DNA of 64,000 bases from Neodiprion pinetum (lineage: Eukaryota; Arthropoda; Insecta; Hymenoptera; Diprionidae). Where the stretch lies: positions 34,744,548-34,808,547 of the forward strand of contig NC_060236.1 in the NCBI RefSeq assembly GCF_021155775.2, in the 5' to 3' direction. The notes below the pieces were generated by a model. That model was not told where the DNA came from. It saw only the letters and a list, made by a program, of their open reading frames with translations, and did no database searches. This document shows, piece by piece, positions 39,461 through 52,673 of the stretch. The position numbers and the translations under genes are program-made. The stretch's first letter is position 1; each line of letters opens with the position of its first letter.

Positions 39461-42400
39461 ATGGGCACTCAAAAACCGGGCGAGTGGGCACATCTGCTGA
39501 TTGCGCGTTTCGAGGACCAGGTACCAACGATATCCACACAACGTTTCGATACCTTATTCTGATCTTTTTCGCGTGAAACCCCACCCGCATTTACCTCAAC
39601 CTAAGTCCTACTCCCTCGTTCTTTATCTATCCTTCTGCACTCGCACTACTCGTTCGCTCTCGCCGGATGCGTTACAAGACACCTACGTGCACACATGTGC
39701 CCTGCACTCCCACACAACTCACTAAGCATCGTACAGCCCCCCCATTCCTCATCGGATACAAGTACAACGGAACAGCGTCAAAGCCTCCGTGTCGTTCAAT
39801 TGTCAGCAACGACAGCGCTTCTTTATATTCCTACCGTTTCTACAGCCGCAATAATACAATTCTTCGTGATAAATAATGTTTTATACAATTCCCCGGTTAC
39901 AACATCGTATATGCGTATGAAACATTATTCACGGCATGTGTGGCGTGCGGTAAATCTGGCAGTATAATACTCGTTGTCAGATCCGTTTATACCTATATGG
40001 GATGATTCTTATTTCGTGCATTGCTCAAAAGCATATCCGTTTATTTTTCTTCTTGCTCATTTACACTCAGACAGCTCAAACCCCTTCCTTCTCTGTGGGT
40101 CCGTTTCCCCGCCGACGCCTTTGCCGGCGATGTGCGCGAGGCCATCTTGAATCGATATGCACACGGTCACAGGTTTTTCGATTCATTTTCAGCCTCGAAC
40201 GAAAGCTAACGATGAATTATTTCACAATCTCGCGACCGTGCCTCCCGACCCATCTAGCAGAGGATCGCTTTGAACCGGTGGTCCGTGAACGTTGGTGTAC
40301 GTTCTGCGGTTCCTTTTTTTTCAAATGATTCGCGTCAAACGATATACCCCCCCCGGCGCCGTTACTGCACGAATAACCAATCAGCTTCGACGGATTTCCC
40401 CTCCCTGCATCATCCCTCTTTGCAGCACCGTCTTCTCTCCGCCTTCCCCTCCGTCCCCCTACTCCTCACCTGAGCGCGCGCATCTTGTCGCTAACAATGA
40501 ATTACTGTCCCCCGATGCATGAATGGAACGTCAAAGTTACATTCACTAATGCGATACGAATGGGTGAGGAGAAGTTGCGACGCGCGTAAATGTTATGTAA
40601 TACTTATTTACAATTACGGAAACACCTGAATCGGATATAATCTCCTTTATAAAGTATAAGAAATTCGCCGACGCTACTTTGAACGTATTAACTAAACGAG
40701 TCACTTTTTTAGTCATATATTTATTTTATTTTTTTACATCTCATTACACCCTACGCATCGTTAGCGATTAAACTAGACTTGAATCGGCGAAGACTGATGA
40801 TAATTAAATTTACTATCTCCTCTTCAAAAACATTTGCAACTAAATAATCCAGATCCGAACAAGATTGCATTTATCTGGAAACCGGATGTGGTTTTAGAGA
40901 GATATAAATCTTATCTAACAATGAGTAAATTTTTCGCTTGTCCGCAATGTCCTTTATTTCACCCATTATGAATTACTTTTTTTTTTTTTTACTAGTCCTT
41001 TGAAAATCACACAGTTTCAAAATGCTGATTGCATTTTACAGCTCCCATGCCGTGCTGGTCCTCAAACAACACACTCTCGCATCAACGAAGAAAAGAATAA
41101 AAAATGTCTGATCCAAATATCCCGTTACCGATTCTCGCTGGTTATTTCTGGCCTTACAAAAATGCTGCAACGTGTCAACGAGTTGGCACCTTGCGGTGTT
41201 GGTCAACGTTCATTCCATTTTTCCGATCAAGATCGTCACTGCTACGAATCGATTATCATAGTCTTGGATACGCTAGAACGCTGCCTCAGTAATCAACCCA
41301 AAGACACAACAAAGTTTGACGAAACGATGAATGTAAAACTATTGTTGAGAGAGATTTGCCAATTCATCGGTAAGGTACTTGCAGAATCTTTAAAAACGAG
41401 AAAGAGAAGTTAAATGTCGTAAGTTTTGATTATTTACATTGCAGATGTGCCCAATGACAGTCCGCAGCACGCGCATCTCAAGAATCTTGCCAGCAAGGTC
41501 CTCTTTGCCCTTAGTTTAAATTTCTTCAATGCAGTCTTTAATAGAATTTCAGCCAGACTTCAAGAGCTGTCAGTATCGAACGAAGAAAATCCAGATTACA
41601 GCGACATAGAACTTATACAGCATATCAACGTTGATGTTCATAGATTGACGAGGCTTTTAAATGGTACGGTGTGAATAATAGTAAAATTGTTCCTTGTTTT
41701 AAGTTTGTTAATTCAATTGCTGATTAACTTCAATGAATAATAAAGATTACAACTTAACTTCATTGCCTCTCTTAGTATATCTCGTCTCTAGATATTTTGA
41801 AATGTTGTTGCATGATCGGGATTCTGTATTTGTTATGTTCAGTTGCTTGTGTATTCGATGTGTCTTCTTTCTGGCGTATTAACACGTATCAATTGCAACA
41901 GAAACGATTCAGAAGTTCAAGCAGCTGAAAAAGTCGGCGCATCTTGTGCTGATAAATTCGCTAGAGAAGGCAATATGGAATTGGATGGATACTTACCCGC
42001 ACGAGTTTGCCAATCTTCAGAAAAAGCCAAACGACGATTTGTCCAAAGTGTGTGGAGAGCTATTCGACATTCTAGACACATTTGCCGACAACAAAAAGGG
42101 CAGAGCAGCTGCCGTTTGGCCTCTACAGATAATGCTGCTGATTCTCTCTCCGAAAGTACTTGAAGAAATTGTAAACGCAGATTCGGGTGCGCCTTGTTCT
42201 CCTAGGCATTCGAAGAAAAAACAGTTCATCGATAGCGTCAAGAGAGGGTTGGGCATGCACGGAGGTTCCAGCAGACAGCTAGTCGAAGCTGCCGCAGTAA
42301 CATGTGTTAAACTTTGCAAGGCCTCTACTTACATAAACATATTAGATTCGAATAATGTTGCCTTTACCTTGGTACAAAATGTGATAAACGACTTGAAGGC

Positions 42401-45400
42401 CCTCCTCTTCAATCCATGCAAACCCTTCTCGCGTGGGCAGAATTACATTGCGCAAGACATTGATCTCATGATCGATTGCTTCATAAGTTGCTTTCGCATC
42501 AAACCCCACAACAACGAAGCGCTGAAAGTCTGTTTGAACTTAAACTTTCCTTCGACTTATCAGTTCGTCCTGGTCAGTTCGTTGTACAAGTAAGCATGAT
42601 CCGAAGAATGTAATGTTACATCTTCATATCACCGTGGTTCGTTTCATCAATTATGGGTCCACTGATTATTGCTAATTTCAGGATAATCACACAGCCAAGA
42701 TTACTTTGGTGGCCCCAGATAGATCTCGTCTATTCACGCAGCGCAGAACTGAGAGCCATGTTCACCGATGCTCTGAACAAGGTTGCTCAGGGTTACATAT
42801 CGCACGCTCCGTTACGCATGATCCAGAGCTTGACACTCAAAGGCAAGGAACAAAGCAAGTACAAGGATCGGGGAGAAGACATATCCGGATACAGGAATCT
42901 CCTTCTTTGGATGGTGCGACTGATTCACGCTGATCCCATGTTGATGTTGAATGTAAGCGCCGGTCATTTTGTCACCCTTTGACAAATCTAGTTACAAAGT
43001 CCTGTTGCAATAATCTATTTATTCGTGTGTAAGAATCAAGGGAAAGCGGGCCATGAAATACAAAGCTCGACTCTCGAGCTGATCAATGGACTAGTTTCTC
43101 TGGTTCATCAGCCAACGATGCCAGATGTTGCGCACGAGGCGATGGAAGCTCTGCTGGTTCTGCATCACCCTGACAAAATTAAGGCGTGGAATCCCGAAGC
43201 TCCAATAAACACATTCTGGGATGTCAGTTCTCAAGTCCTTTTCTCCATATCACAAAAACTGATCCAACACCAAATAGTAAATTACACAGACATACTGAAG
43301 TGGCTTAGAGAAATACTCGTCTGTAGAAACGCTTTCCTTTCCCAAAACAAAGACTATGCCAACGTTGGCAGTCAAATCGCCATCTGTAAACAAGCTCACA
43401 TTAAGTTGGAGGTGAGTGTATCTGATAATTTTCGTAAACATATTGAAGAAAATAGAAAATGAACGGTATTATTTCGCCACTGGATCCTAATGTTTGATGC
43501 GCAAGGCAGAACTCGCTACATCATTAATTCTTGAACAGGTGGTTTTCTTCATGTATTTATGGAGCATTGACATGGAAGCAGTTTTAGTCGCAATGTCATG
43601 CTTTGCACTCCTCTGTGAAGAAGCCGACATCCGTTGTGGCAGTGACGAGGTAGCAGTAACGTGCCTTTTACCAAACTACCACTTGTACATTGAACTTGCT
43701 CAGGCGTCGACAATCCTGACAACTGGTGAGCACTCGTTAAGAAATGGATATAAAACCTCCTTTACTAACTCTTAAGATGTAACTAGACAAAGCAGATCAT
43801 ATTTCATCAGCAGTGCCTCGCTACGAGGAATAACTTATTTCTTTATTTTGTGGAGTAAATACAAAAATTAAGAAAGCTTGAGATAATTAGATATTCGATT
43901 TTTACAACAGCCAGCGGAGAGAGTAGGATTTATTATCATGAACACAATCACGGTAAGTTCTTGAGTACGTCAAATAAAATGGGAATTTTTACACGTTTTG
44001 TCATTCCGCTTGATAGGTCGTGCTGCTCTGCAAAAAAGGATTATGACACTACTTAGAAAAATAGAACACTGCGTCAATGGTGTGCAACCTGTGAGTATAT
44101 TTCTCTTCCAAGTTATAGCCCCACCAGGTTGAACGACCATCTACTAAATCAATTAAATTATACTAAGGCTTGGGAAGAGACATTCAGAAACTGGGAATTG
44201 GCTTGTCGGCAATTGTCAAATTACCGTAAAACAAAATCCGAGGATCCACAGACTGAACCATCGCACCGTAGCACTGGAAAACGGAGAGCTTCCCACCAAA
44301 ATTCGGAGCACGAGTTAGAGGAACAGATAAACGAATGGGCAAACATGACTGGATTTTTATGTGCGATGGGCGGTGTGTGTCTCCAGAGGAGATCGCCCAG
44401 CAGGCCGGTGTCCGGTCTAGTTTCAAACTCTGAGACAAAGAGAAGCAATACCTTAGCAAATCCAAACCAGGAAGTGCAGTACTGCCCGGTAACGCAGTTT
44501 GTATTCAATCTCCTGAGGCTGTTGATATGCAACAACGAAAAGTTTGGCGCACAGATACAAAAGCACGTCAAGGAGTTGGTGGGACACGAAATGAGCCCAG
44601 CCTTGTACCCGATATTGTTTGACCAAATAAAGAGCATTGTAGAAAAGTTCTTTGACCAGCAAGGGCAGGTTGTTGTTTCGGATCTGAACACGCAGTTTAT
44701 CGAGCACACAATATTTATTATGAAAAACGTTTTGGACTCGAAAACTGATCAGCCATCTGAACATCTCGGGGTAACCAGCATCGAAGGGATGATGCTTGCG
44801 ATTGTCAGATATGTCAGGCATTTGGACATGACCGTTCACGCAATACATATTAAAACCAAATTGTGTCAGTTGGTGGAGGTCATGATGAAGCGGCGCGACG
44901 ATTTGGCCTTCAGACAGGAAATGAAGTTCAGGAATAAGTTGGTAGAGTATCTCACAGATTGGGTAATGGGCACCAGTCATCAAATTGCACCTCCCAGTGG
45001 CGGCGATGTGACTGTTATCACTAGGTGAGTATTACGTATTATTTCGCATTATAGAGGGAACTTGGTCCAGATTATATTACGACAAAATTCCGAATTATGA
45101 AAATAAAGTTCAATAAGAACTCGAATCTTTAAGCAAATAATGATCCTTGGCAATGTTACAAAATATCTACTCAAAACTGATTGTGTCAAGATTGTATGTT
45201 GTAACGTCACTGGGGTAGTATTTACTCTAGGGATTTGGACCAGGCATGTATGGAGGCTGTTGGAGCGCTGTTACGTGGATTACCCCTTCAACCCGAGGAG
45301 TCAGATAGAGGTGACCTAATGGAGGCAAAGTCACAACTCTTCCTGAAGTACTTTACCCTATTCATGAATTTGCTGAATGACTGCAGTGAATCGACTGAAG

Positions 45401-48400
45401 AAAAAGAGGTTGTAACGAGGCAAAGAGTGACCGCCGGGAAACTGTCCACTCTTCGGAATGCTACAATTCAAGCAATGAGCAATCTCCTCAGTGCTAACAT
45501 TGATAGCGGCCTTATGCATTCGATTGGTGAGAGCGATTAAAGATCGCGTAAAATTCGGCAAATTAGCTTCAGCCACTAAATTGAAGAAACAGTTGATTAT
45601 ATTCATCCGATATTTCCTATTTCAGACCTCGGCTACAACAGAGACCTTCAAACACGCGCCGCGTTCATGGAAGTACTTACGAAAATCCTTCAGCAAGGTA
45701 CAGAGTTTGATACTCTAGCCGAAACTGTGCTGGCCGATAGATTCGAACAGCTTGTCCAGCTCGTTACCATGATCAGTGACAAGGGAGAGTTGCCAATCGC
45801 TATGGCCCTTGCCAACGTGGTCACTACCAACCAGATGGACGAATTGGCGAGAGTGTTCGTCACCTTGTTTGACGCAAAGCATTTGCTGTCACCTCTCCTT
45901 TGGAATATGTTTTACCGCGAGGTTGAAGTCTCCGACTGCATGCAAACCCTCTTCAGAGGGAATAGTCTGGGAAGCAAAATCATGGCATTCTGTTTCAAAA
46001 TATATGGTGCTAGCTACTTGCAGAGCTTGTTGGAACCTTTAATAAAACCATTGCTAGAGGATCCGGTGACCCACTTTGAAGTTGACAGTGCGCGGATCGA
46101 CATTAACGAAGACATTGAAAAAAACGGCCGAAATTTAATAGCTCTTACTCAAAGAGTATTTGACGCCATTGTGTCGTCAGCAGACAAGTGAGTCCTCTTT
46201 AATGGTAGAAGATATGGATGGAAAGCTGGGTGTTATTTCCCCTATATGCTGATTTTGCTTGGTATTTTCCCCTTCCCGTAGATTCCCTCCACAGTTACGA
46301 TCGATGTGTCACTGTTTGTACCAAGTGCTGAGCAAGAGATTCCCACAGTGCCCACAAAATAATATCGGAGCTGTGGGTACGGTAATATTTTTGCGATTCA
46401 TCAATCCAGCGATTGTTTCGCCGCAAGAAATGGGGATAGTCAGTAAGCAAGTTCCTACACCGGTCAAGAGAGGCCTGATGCTAATGTCCAAAATTCTGCA
46501 GAACATCGCGAATCATGTGGAATTTAGTAAAGAGCAGCACATGCTCCCGTTCAATGACTTCCTTAGAGCACACTTTGAAATTGGCAGGAGATTCTTCATA
46601 CAAATTGCTTCTGATTGCGAAACAGTGGATCAGGCGAATCATCCTATGTCTTTCATATCAGATACCAATGTTTTGGCTTTGCACAGACTTCTGTGGAATC
46701 ACCAGGAGAGGATTGGAGATTATTTGAGCAGCAGCCGAGACCATAAAGCCGTTGGCAGGAGGCCGTTTGACAAGATGGCTACATTACTGGCTTATTTAGG
46801 ACCTCCAGAGCACAAGCCGGTAGATTCAAAGTAAGTGTGACATGTGGTGTACAGCAATATTTGACATATTCCAGCATTTGGTGTTGAATCATAACACTCT
46901 CGTTGTCTTTTCCAGTTTGCTATTTTCATCCTTCGATCGATGGTCAAGTATCGACATGTCATCAACAAACTTTGAGGAAATCATGGTGAAGCATAACATG
47001 CATGAAAAGGAAGAGTTCAAAAGTATCAAAAGTTTGAATATTTTCTATCAAGCTGGAACAAGCAAGCAAGGCTATCCTGTGTTCTACTATATTGCTCGGA
47101 GATACAAGTAGGATTTCATTTGAGCAAATTTTTTGAAGTTGTTTTCCCTGATTTAATGAATTGTATTCTTTCAGAATTGGTGAAACAAACGGCGACCTGT
47201 TGATCTATCACGTGATACTTACTCTGAAGCCATTTTGTCACTCACCATTTGAGCTTGTAGTAGATTTTACTCATACTTGTTCGGACAATCGTTTCAGGAC
47301 GGAATTTTTGCAGAAATGGTTTTACGTTCTTCCCGAAGTCGCGTATGAGAACATTCACGCGGCTTATATATATAATTGCAATAGCTGGGTCCGCGAGTAC
47401 ACAAAGTTTCACGATAGAATTCTAGCCCCTTTGAAGGGGAATCGAAAGGTGGTATTCATAGAAGCTCCCGGGAGGCTGAACGATCTGATCGATCTTGAAC
47501 AGCAAAAATTACCTGGTGCGACACTGTCCCTAGACGAAGATCTCAAGGTGTTCAACAATGCGCTCAAACTCTCGCACAAGGACACAAAAGTTGCCATTAA
47601 AGTTGGCCCTACCGCAATTCAAATAACTTCTGCTGAAAAATGCAAAGTTCTGTCTCACGCGGTGTTGTTGAACGACGTTTATTACGCTTCTGAAATAGAG
47701 GAGGTCTGCTTGGTCGATGATAACCAGTTCACGCTCACAATAGCCAATGAATCTGGACCTCTTTCTTTCATACACAACGACTGTGATAGCATAGTGCAAG
47801 CTATTATTCATATAAGGAATCGGTGGGAGCTTTCCCAGCCAGATTCCGTAACTGTACACCAAAAAATACGCCCTAAAGACGTACCTGGTACTCTGCTGAA
47901 CATGGCTCTTCTGAATCTCGGTAGTTCAGATCCGAACCTGAGAACAGCGGCGTACAATCAGCTTTGCGCACTGACGGCGACGTTTGATCTCAAGATAGAA
48001 GGACAGCTATTAGAGACTTCAGGTCTGTGTATTCCCTCCAATAACACAATTTTTATTAAATCAGTTAGTGAAAAACTAGCGACAAACGAACCACATTTGA
48101 CACTGGAGTTCCTCGAGGAGTGTATTCAAGGCTTCAGGGTATCAAATATAGAGTTGAAGCATTTGTGCCTAGAGTATATGACCCCGTGGCTGGTGAATCT
48201 CGTGAGGTTTTGCAAACCCTCTGACGAGAGCAAGCGTCAGAAACAGGTAACTCAGATATTGGAGAAGCTGATAACTCTGACTATTGAAGAGGTCCAAATG
48301 TATCCTAGTATACAAGCAAAGATTTGGGGAAGTATAGGTCAGGTACCAGAGCTGATCGATATGGTCCTAGACAACTTCATACAACGGAGTGTTAGATATG

Positions 48401-51400
48401 GGCTTGGAACACCCATGGTCGAAATTATGGCTGACACGGCCGTCGCTCTGGCTTCGGCGAATGTTCAGTTAGTGGCGAAAAAGGTCATTGGACGACTTTG
48501 CAGGGTCGTTGACAAGACGTGCACCTCTCCAACTGCTTTGCTGGAGCAGCACGCAATGTGGCATGACATTGCCATTCTGGCCCGATACTTGCTCATGCTA
48601 TCCTTCAACAATTGCTTGGACGTGGGGCGGCATCTTCCGTACCTGTTTCACACTGTAACCTTCTTAGTTTGCTCCGGGAGTTTGAGCATGAGGGCATCGA
48701 CTCATGGATTAGTGATTAACATTATTCATTCCTTGTGTACCTGTACCAAACCCTCCTTTTCGGAGGATACTCAAAGAGTGCTAAGACTTAGTTTGGACGA
48801 GTTTTCCCTCCCAAAGTTCTACCTGCTATTTGGTATAAGCAAAGTTAAGTCAGCTGCCGTTACTGCCTTTAGGTCAAGCTACAGGCATTCCAATGAAAAG
48901 TGGTTTGGAAATGAACGCAGCTTGTCCGGTGGACAGGACAGAGAAAGGTTGGCTCTCACTAGTTTAGAGGTGATCACCGATGCACTTCTTGAAATAATGG
49001 AGGCCTGTATGAGGGACATTCCTGACTGTGATTGGCTCCAGACTTGGACAACCTTAGCAAAGAGTTTCGCCTTTTGCTTCAATCCAGCTCTACAGCCCAG
49101 AGCTCTCATCGTCTTTGGCTGTATAAGTAAGAGCATTACAGATCAAGATATAAAACAATTGTTAAGGATACTTGTCAAGGCCCTCGAAAGTTTCGACGAC
49201 ATTATTCTTCTCGAGGCTATAGTTATGTGTTTGACTCGACTTCAACCCCTTCTTAGGCCCGTGAGTATTCAATTACGTTATTTCCAAACTCCGATCCTTT
49301 GGCAGCCTGTTTATATATTTTTAAATTCTCTTATGAATTGTTTTTTCTCTTAATCCTCTGTCTATGTTTCTTTCAGGAATCTCCGATACATCGTTCCCTC
49401 TTCTGGGTTGCAACCTCGGTGTTACAACTCGATGAGGCTTCTCTTTATGCATCTGGGCTGGCATTACTTGAACAGAACTTGCATACACTTGATTCTCAAG
49501 GGATATTCGATGATAAGGTAAAATTTGAAGGCCAGAATGATTTTAATCCCTACAAGTTTGAATACTTTGACGTCTTTTGACTTGTCTGCCCAAACTATGA
49601 AAAATATTTGTTCAAGACTTTGGAACAAGTTATGATGTCTACTCGGGAGCCTTTAGAATGGCATTTTAAGCAACTGGACCACGCAGTTGGTCTGTCCTTC
49701 AAAACAAACTTCCACTTTGCTCTGGTAGGGCATTTATTGAAGGGCTATCGACATCCGACTCCTACAACTGTTTCCAGAACAGCGAGAGTGCTGACTATGC
49801 TATTGGCCATTGTTGCTAAACCCCTTAGGCGAGACAAGTTTGAAGTGACACCGGATAGTGTGGCTTATCTAGCTGGTACATGTTGCTTCTTGTTTCTACA
49901 TCGAATGACATTTACCTTCGCAAAGTGAATATCTCGATTTTGCCTATCCTAGCCTTGGTGTCAGTCTCTGAAGAAGTACGCAGTAGGTGTCATATTCGCC
50001 ATTCGTTGGGTCGCGCAGTTGCAGAATCCGGAAGCACTGACTTCCTAGATACTCTAGTGCCGCACAATACCGTGAGTTTCTAATTTTTGAAATGAAAATA
50101 TAAACGCAAATTTATCTAACACCTGGCTATAACATACCAAGTTTCGAAGTCCCTAGGTATCTATCACCTAGGTATAGCTTTCATTCCGATTTCTCAGGAT
50201 TCTACTGGCGGCATGACGAATCCCGCGAATCGAAGGCAAAAGTCGTGGGATCTCCTGGATCAATCGGCAATCACACAAGCGAAACAGCAGAAGCAGCACA
50301 CGCCGCATCAGGTGGGTTTTATAAGCTGCCTGTATTCGCTTGGAATCTTTTACAAACGATCAATCTATTAACTTAGATCGTATTCTAAGTTACTCCATTT
50401 GTGTACATCGTTAAAGCTTATTCTATTTTGTGAGTTGTGACTTTCCCGTATCGCCATTGTTGACAGTTATTTTTGGATAATCGGATTGTATACTATACAT
50501 TGAACAGTAATAGTTGTAATAATTGTTGACAAACTGAAAGTTTTTTTTTTTTTTGTATTTGTGTAATTTTTTAATCTGCAGAAGTTGAATTTGCTTGAAC
50601 AACCAACGTTACTAATCGATGTGCTCCGCTCTTCTATATCAGTGATAAAAAAATTAATATATCCAGTATTCGTGTTATTTGTTACACAAGCTGAAAAATG
50701 GGTGTTCTTTCATTGTTTGAAAGGAATTAAGCTTACCTTGATCCATTTAGTAGCTTGTCTAATTGTTTTCCATCATCGGGTCAGCATGGTTTATTAATAT
50801 AACGGAACCATTCTTATGCTTATATTTGTGAAATGCACAGATATGATTGTCTGTAGCAACGATCACACAAGATGCTGTGCTCGTGGATTATCATATATGT
50901 CATACATACCTTCCTCTACAAGTATTAATAATTATATTTATAACAGCGATTGTAATCAATAGCCGTAGAAAGTAGTTACAAGCTGCTAAAAATGAAATTT
51001 ACAGTGTAGTAATTATTGTTCGTAATGTAATTTTGATGTTCCTCATTCCATTTATGTGTCATCTTGGTATGCCTGCCTGTGCCTGCATCGGGTCTTACAA
51101 TTCCGTAATGTGTACTAACATCATACCTACCATCAAATCATGAAACAACATGCCCAACTAACAAGACTGGCCGCATTTTATTTAAAACACAGAGATCGTT
51201 CTCCGTGCCGACCACGAAGGAGGCCAAGCCGATCAACGACTCGGAAGCGAAGGTGTGTGTGATGCGGTATATGAGTAAAACGCTGCATAATAATTACGTT
51301 CACAATCGTTACGATTTGAGATATGATCGATTATTTACTATGTATTCAACATCTTTGAGATCATTTTGCTCATTATTTTTGGTAATAAATATGGCTATAA

Positions 51401-52529
51401 CCATAATGCTAGATCACCAAATGCTTCAGCATCCCACCTATTTATCTGTTATTTCATGACTCTGTATAGAATCGAAGTGCTAGAGTTAGCGTCAGTAACG
51501 AAAATAACGTACTACTGGACCCCGAGGTGCTGACGGATTTCCCCACTCAAACACTGGTACTCACCGTTCTGGCCACGCTAGTCAAGTATTCCACAGATGA
51601 AAACGAGACCAGAATTCTTTATCAATACCTTGCAGAGGCCTCAGTCGTATTTCCAAAGGTGTTTCCAGTTATGTGAGTCAAATCCCTAAATTTCGTGGTT
51701 TTATCGTCTTATTTTATCAAGTATGTATGTCGAGCGCAGCTTCCTTGAGGTGAATCGTTGACGATCATACTAAATTTCTTGAAAATTCTCCTTTCAGCCA
51801 CAATCTACTGGATGCCAAAATCACCAGCGTTTTATCTTCCTGTCACGACCAAGTGATACTGAGTGCAGTCCAGGCTATTATTCAGAATATGATAGCCTGC
51901 GAGGATACGAGTCAACAGCAATTGCATTTTTTGCAAAGTTGTGGTTTCGGTGGGTTGTGGAGATTCGCTGGGCCTTACACAAAGGTACGGCTGTACATAA
52001 ATCCTGACTATTAGAAACAAACAATTGATTTCAACTTCACTGGATATATCAAATTTGCAGTGTAACCCGACCGCTGAGAGTGCTGAACTATTCGTCAACT
52101 GCTTGGAAGCAATGGTCGAGACTTGTCTGCCGGTTGAAGAAGGTGAAGGTATGTTCAACAGCGAGCAAAGTTCGAGGGATGAGCGGGTGAGCATTGGTGA
52201 TAGTCAATACTCTAGCACGTTGGGAGTCAATTCTGTATCGACCATGAACGTGGCTGCAACTAGTTCCAGCAGTCTGAACATGGTTAGTCCGATAGAGAAA
52301 GAGAGCGATATACTCAGTACAACGTCGCTCGACCGCTACCAGTAAGACATTAATGGTTTATTATTGGCATTTAATGATCATGAATCAAAGGCGAGAGCCC
52401 GCGGTCCATATCGACGAAACTACCGGTCTTTCTCTTTGCAGCACACGAGGAAGAAAGGCAAGCCTGACCACGGGGAACTTGATTCCAGCCAGTAGCGGCA
52501 ATGGGACAGGAGGCATACATCTCGCCTAG
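39461..52529 (+). CDS. NF1: Neurofibromin, Ras GTPase-activating protein
   Basis: Neurofibromin switches off Ras by stimulating GTP hydrolysis and binds lipid through its Sec14-PH module. Coding exons: 39461-39520, 41042-41369, 41445-41663, 41902-42589, 42682-42952, 43034-43411, 43539-43725, 44017-44090, 44168-45024, 45231-45526, 45626-46187, 46282-46830, 46916-47107, 47175-49260, 49377-49517, 49617-49875, 49953-50071, 50198-50311, 51193-51252, 51470-51672, 51798-51984, 52061-52341, 52442-52529. All phases agree and give 2,732 residues; human has 2,818-2,839. The first exon (MGTQKPGEWAHLLIARF) parallels the human first exon. The product is collinear with human NF1: a Cys/Ser-rich region with a PKA-type RRAS site (774-777), the GAP domain (about 1130-1490), Sec14-PH (about 1510-1760), then the long HEAT-like C-terminal half. 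Acceptors of exons 6, 9 and 16 are AAG, and the divergent C-terminal exons 18-19 are the least certain. Confidence 0.97.
39521..41041 (+). other. NF1 intron 1 (1,521 bp)
   Basis: The donor CAG|GTACCA follows codon 20 and the acceptor is TTTTACAG. This is the largest NF1 intron. Its 5' part is pyrimidine-rich, and no nested gene or repeat was recognised. Confidence 0.85.
43911..43952 (+). CDS. NF1: Candidate NF1 42-nt microexon (14 codons)
   Basis: Between exons 7 and 8 lies a 42-nt segment with a strong acceptor (TTTTTACAACAG) and a perfect donor (CG|GTAAGT). It is flanked by introns of 185 and 64 nt. Exon 7 ends in phase 1 and the segment length is a multiple of three, so it can be included or skipped without shifting frame. 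Inclusion adds ASGESRIYYHEHNH, stop-free, just before GRAALQKR, where human NF1 has no extra residues. Whether it is constitutive, cassette or unused cannot be told from sequence. Confidence 0.55.
45626..46830 (+). other. NF1 exons 11-12: core of the Ras-GAP domain
   Basis: The catalytic arginine finger is Arg1230, AGA at 45955-45957 in LFRGNSLGSK, corresponding to human Arg1276. The structural motif FLRFINPA begins at about residue 1343 (46388) and is followed by IVSP. The residues around both motifs are intact, so the GAP is expected to be active. The segment CLYQVLSKRFPQ is continuous within exon 12. There is therefore no intron where vertebrates insert the alternative exon 23a. Confidence 0.93.
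50312..51192 (+). other. NF1 intron between coding exons 18 and 19 (881 bp)
   Basis: The donor CAG|GTGGGT and acceptor AACACAG join two phase-0 exons. Inside, CTGCAG at about 50581 opens a 60-nt phase-0 segment to a weak GTGATA donor. I do not count it as an exon. Confidence 0.7.
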
Positions 52530-52535
52530 CAATTA
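52527..52535 (+). promoter_or_regulatory. NF1 stop codon in TMV-type readthrough context (UAG CAA UUA)
   Basis: The NF1 frame ends GCC TAG CAA TTA. UAG followed by CARYYA is the established type-I leaky context first described at the tobamovirus replicase stop and shown to promote readthrough in other eukaryotes. The match here is exact over six downstream bases. The frame assignment rests on the phase of exon 22 (ends at 52341, phase 2) and the conserved HTRGRKAS start of exon 23. Confidence 0.6.
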
Positions 52536-52673
52536 GCCCAGAACCCTGGCAGCCCGCACGGGGAGCAGAGCTTTGATCAACAAAACAGTCAGAAGTTGCA
52601 GCAGCAGATGAGGCATGTGTTTCGTATAAGAAGACTAGAGACCAGGAGATCGTACTCTTATCCAAATCCGTAG
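52530..52673 (+). CDS. Possible NF1 readthrough extension (47 codons)
   Basis: After the NF1 UAG the same frame stays open for 47 codons, to a second UAG at 52671. The first 32 codons are Gln/Asn-rich and end in a basic stretch (RHVFRIRR). Codons from about 52627 on lie inside a TIR transposon, so the tail and second stop are transposon-derived. It could simply be 3' UTR; 47 open codons alone is weak evidence. Confidence 0.3.
   Translation, partial: QLAQNPGSPHGEQSFDQQNSQKLQQQMRHVFRIRRLETRRSYSYPNP

Noticed and set aside
50582..50641. Possible extra NF1 exon after CTGCAG
   Set aside because: The acceptor is good and the segment is phase 0, but the only fitting donor (GTGATA) is poor and the peptide has no match to known neurofibromin.
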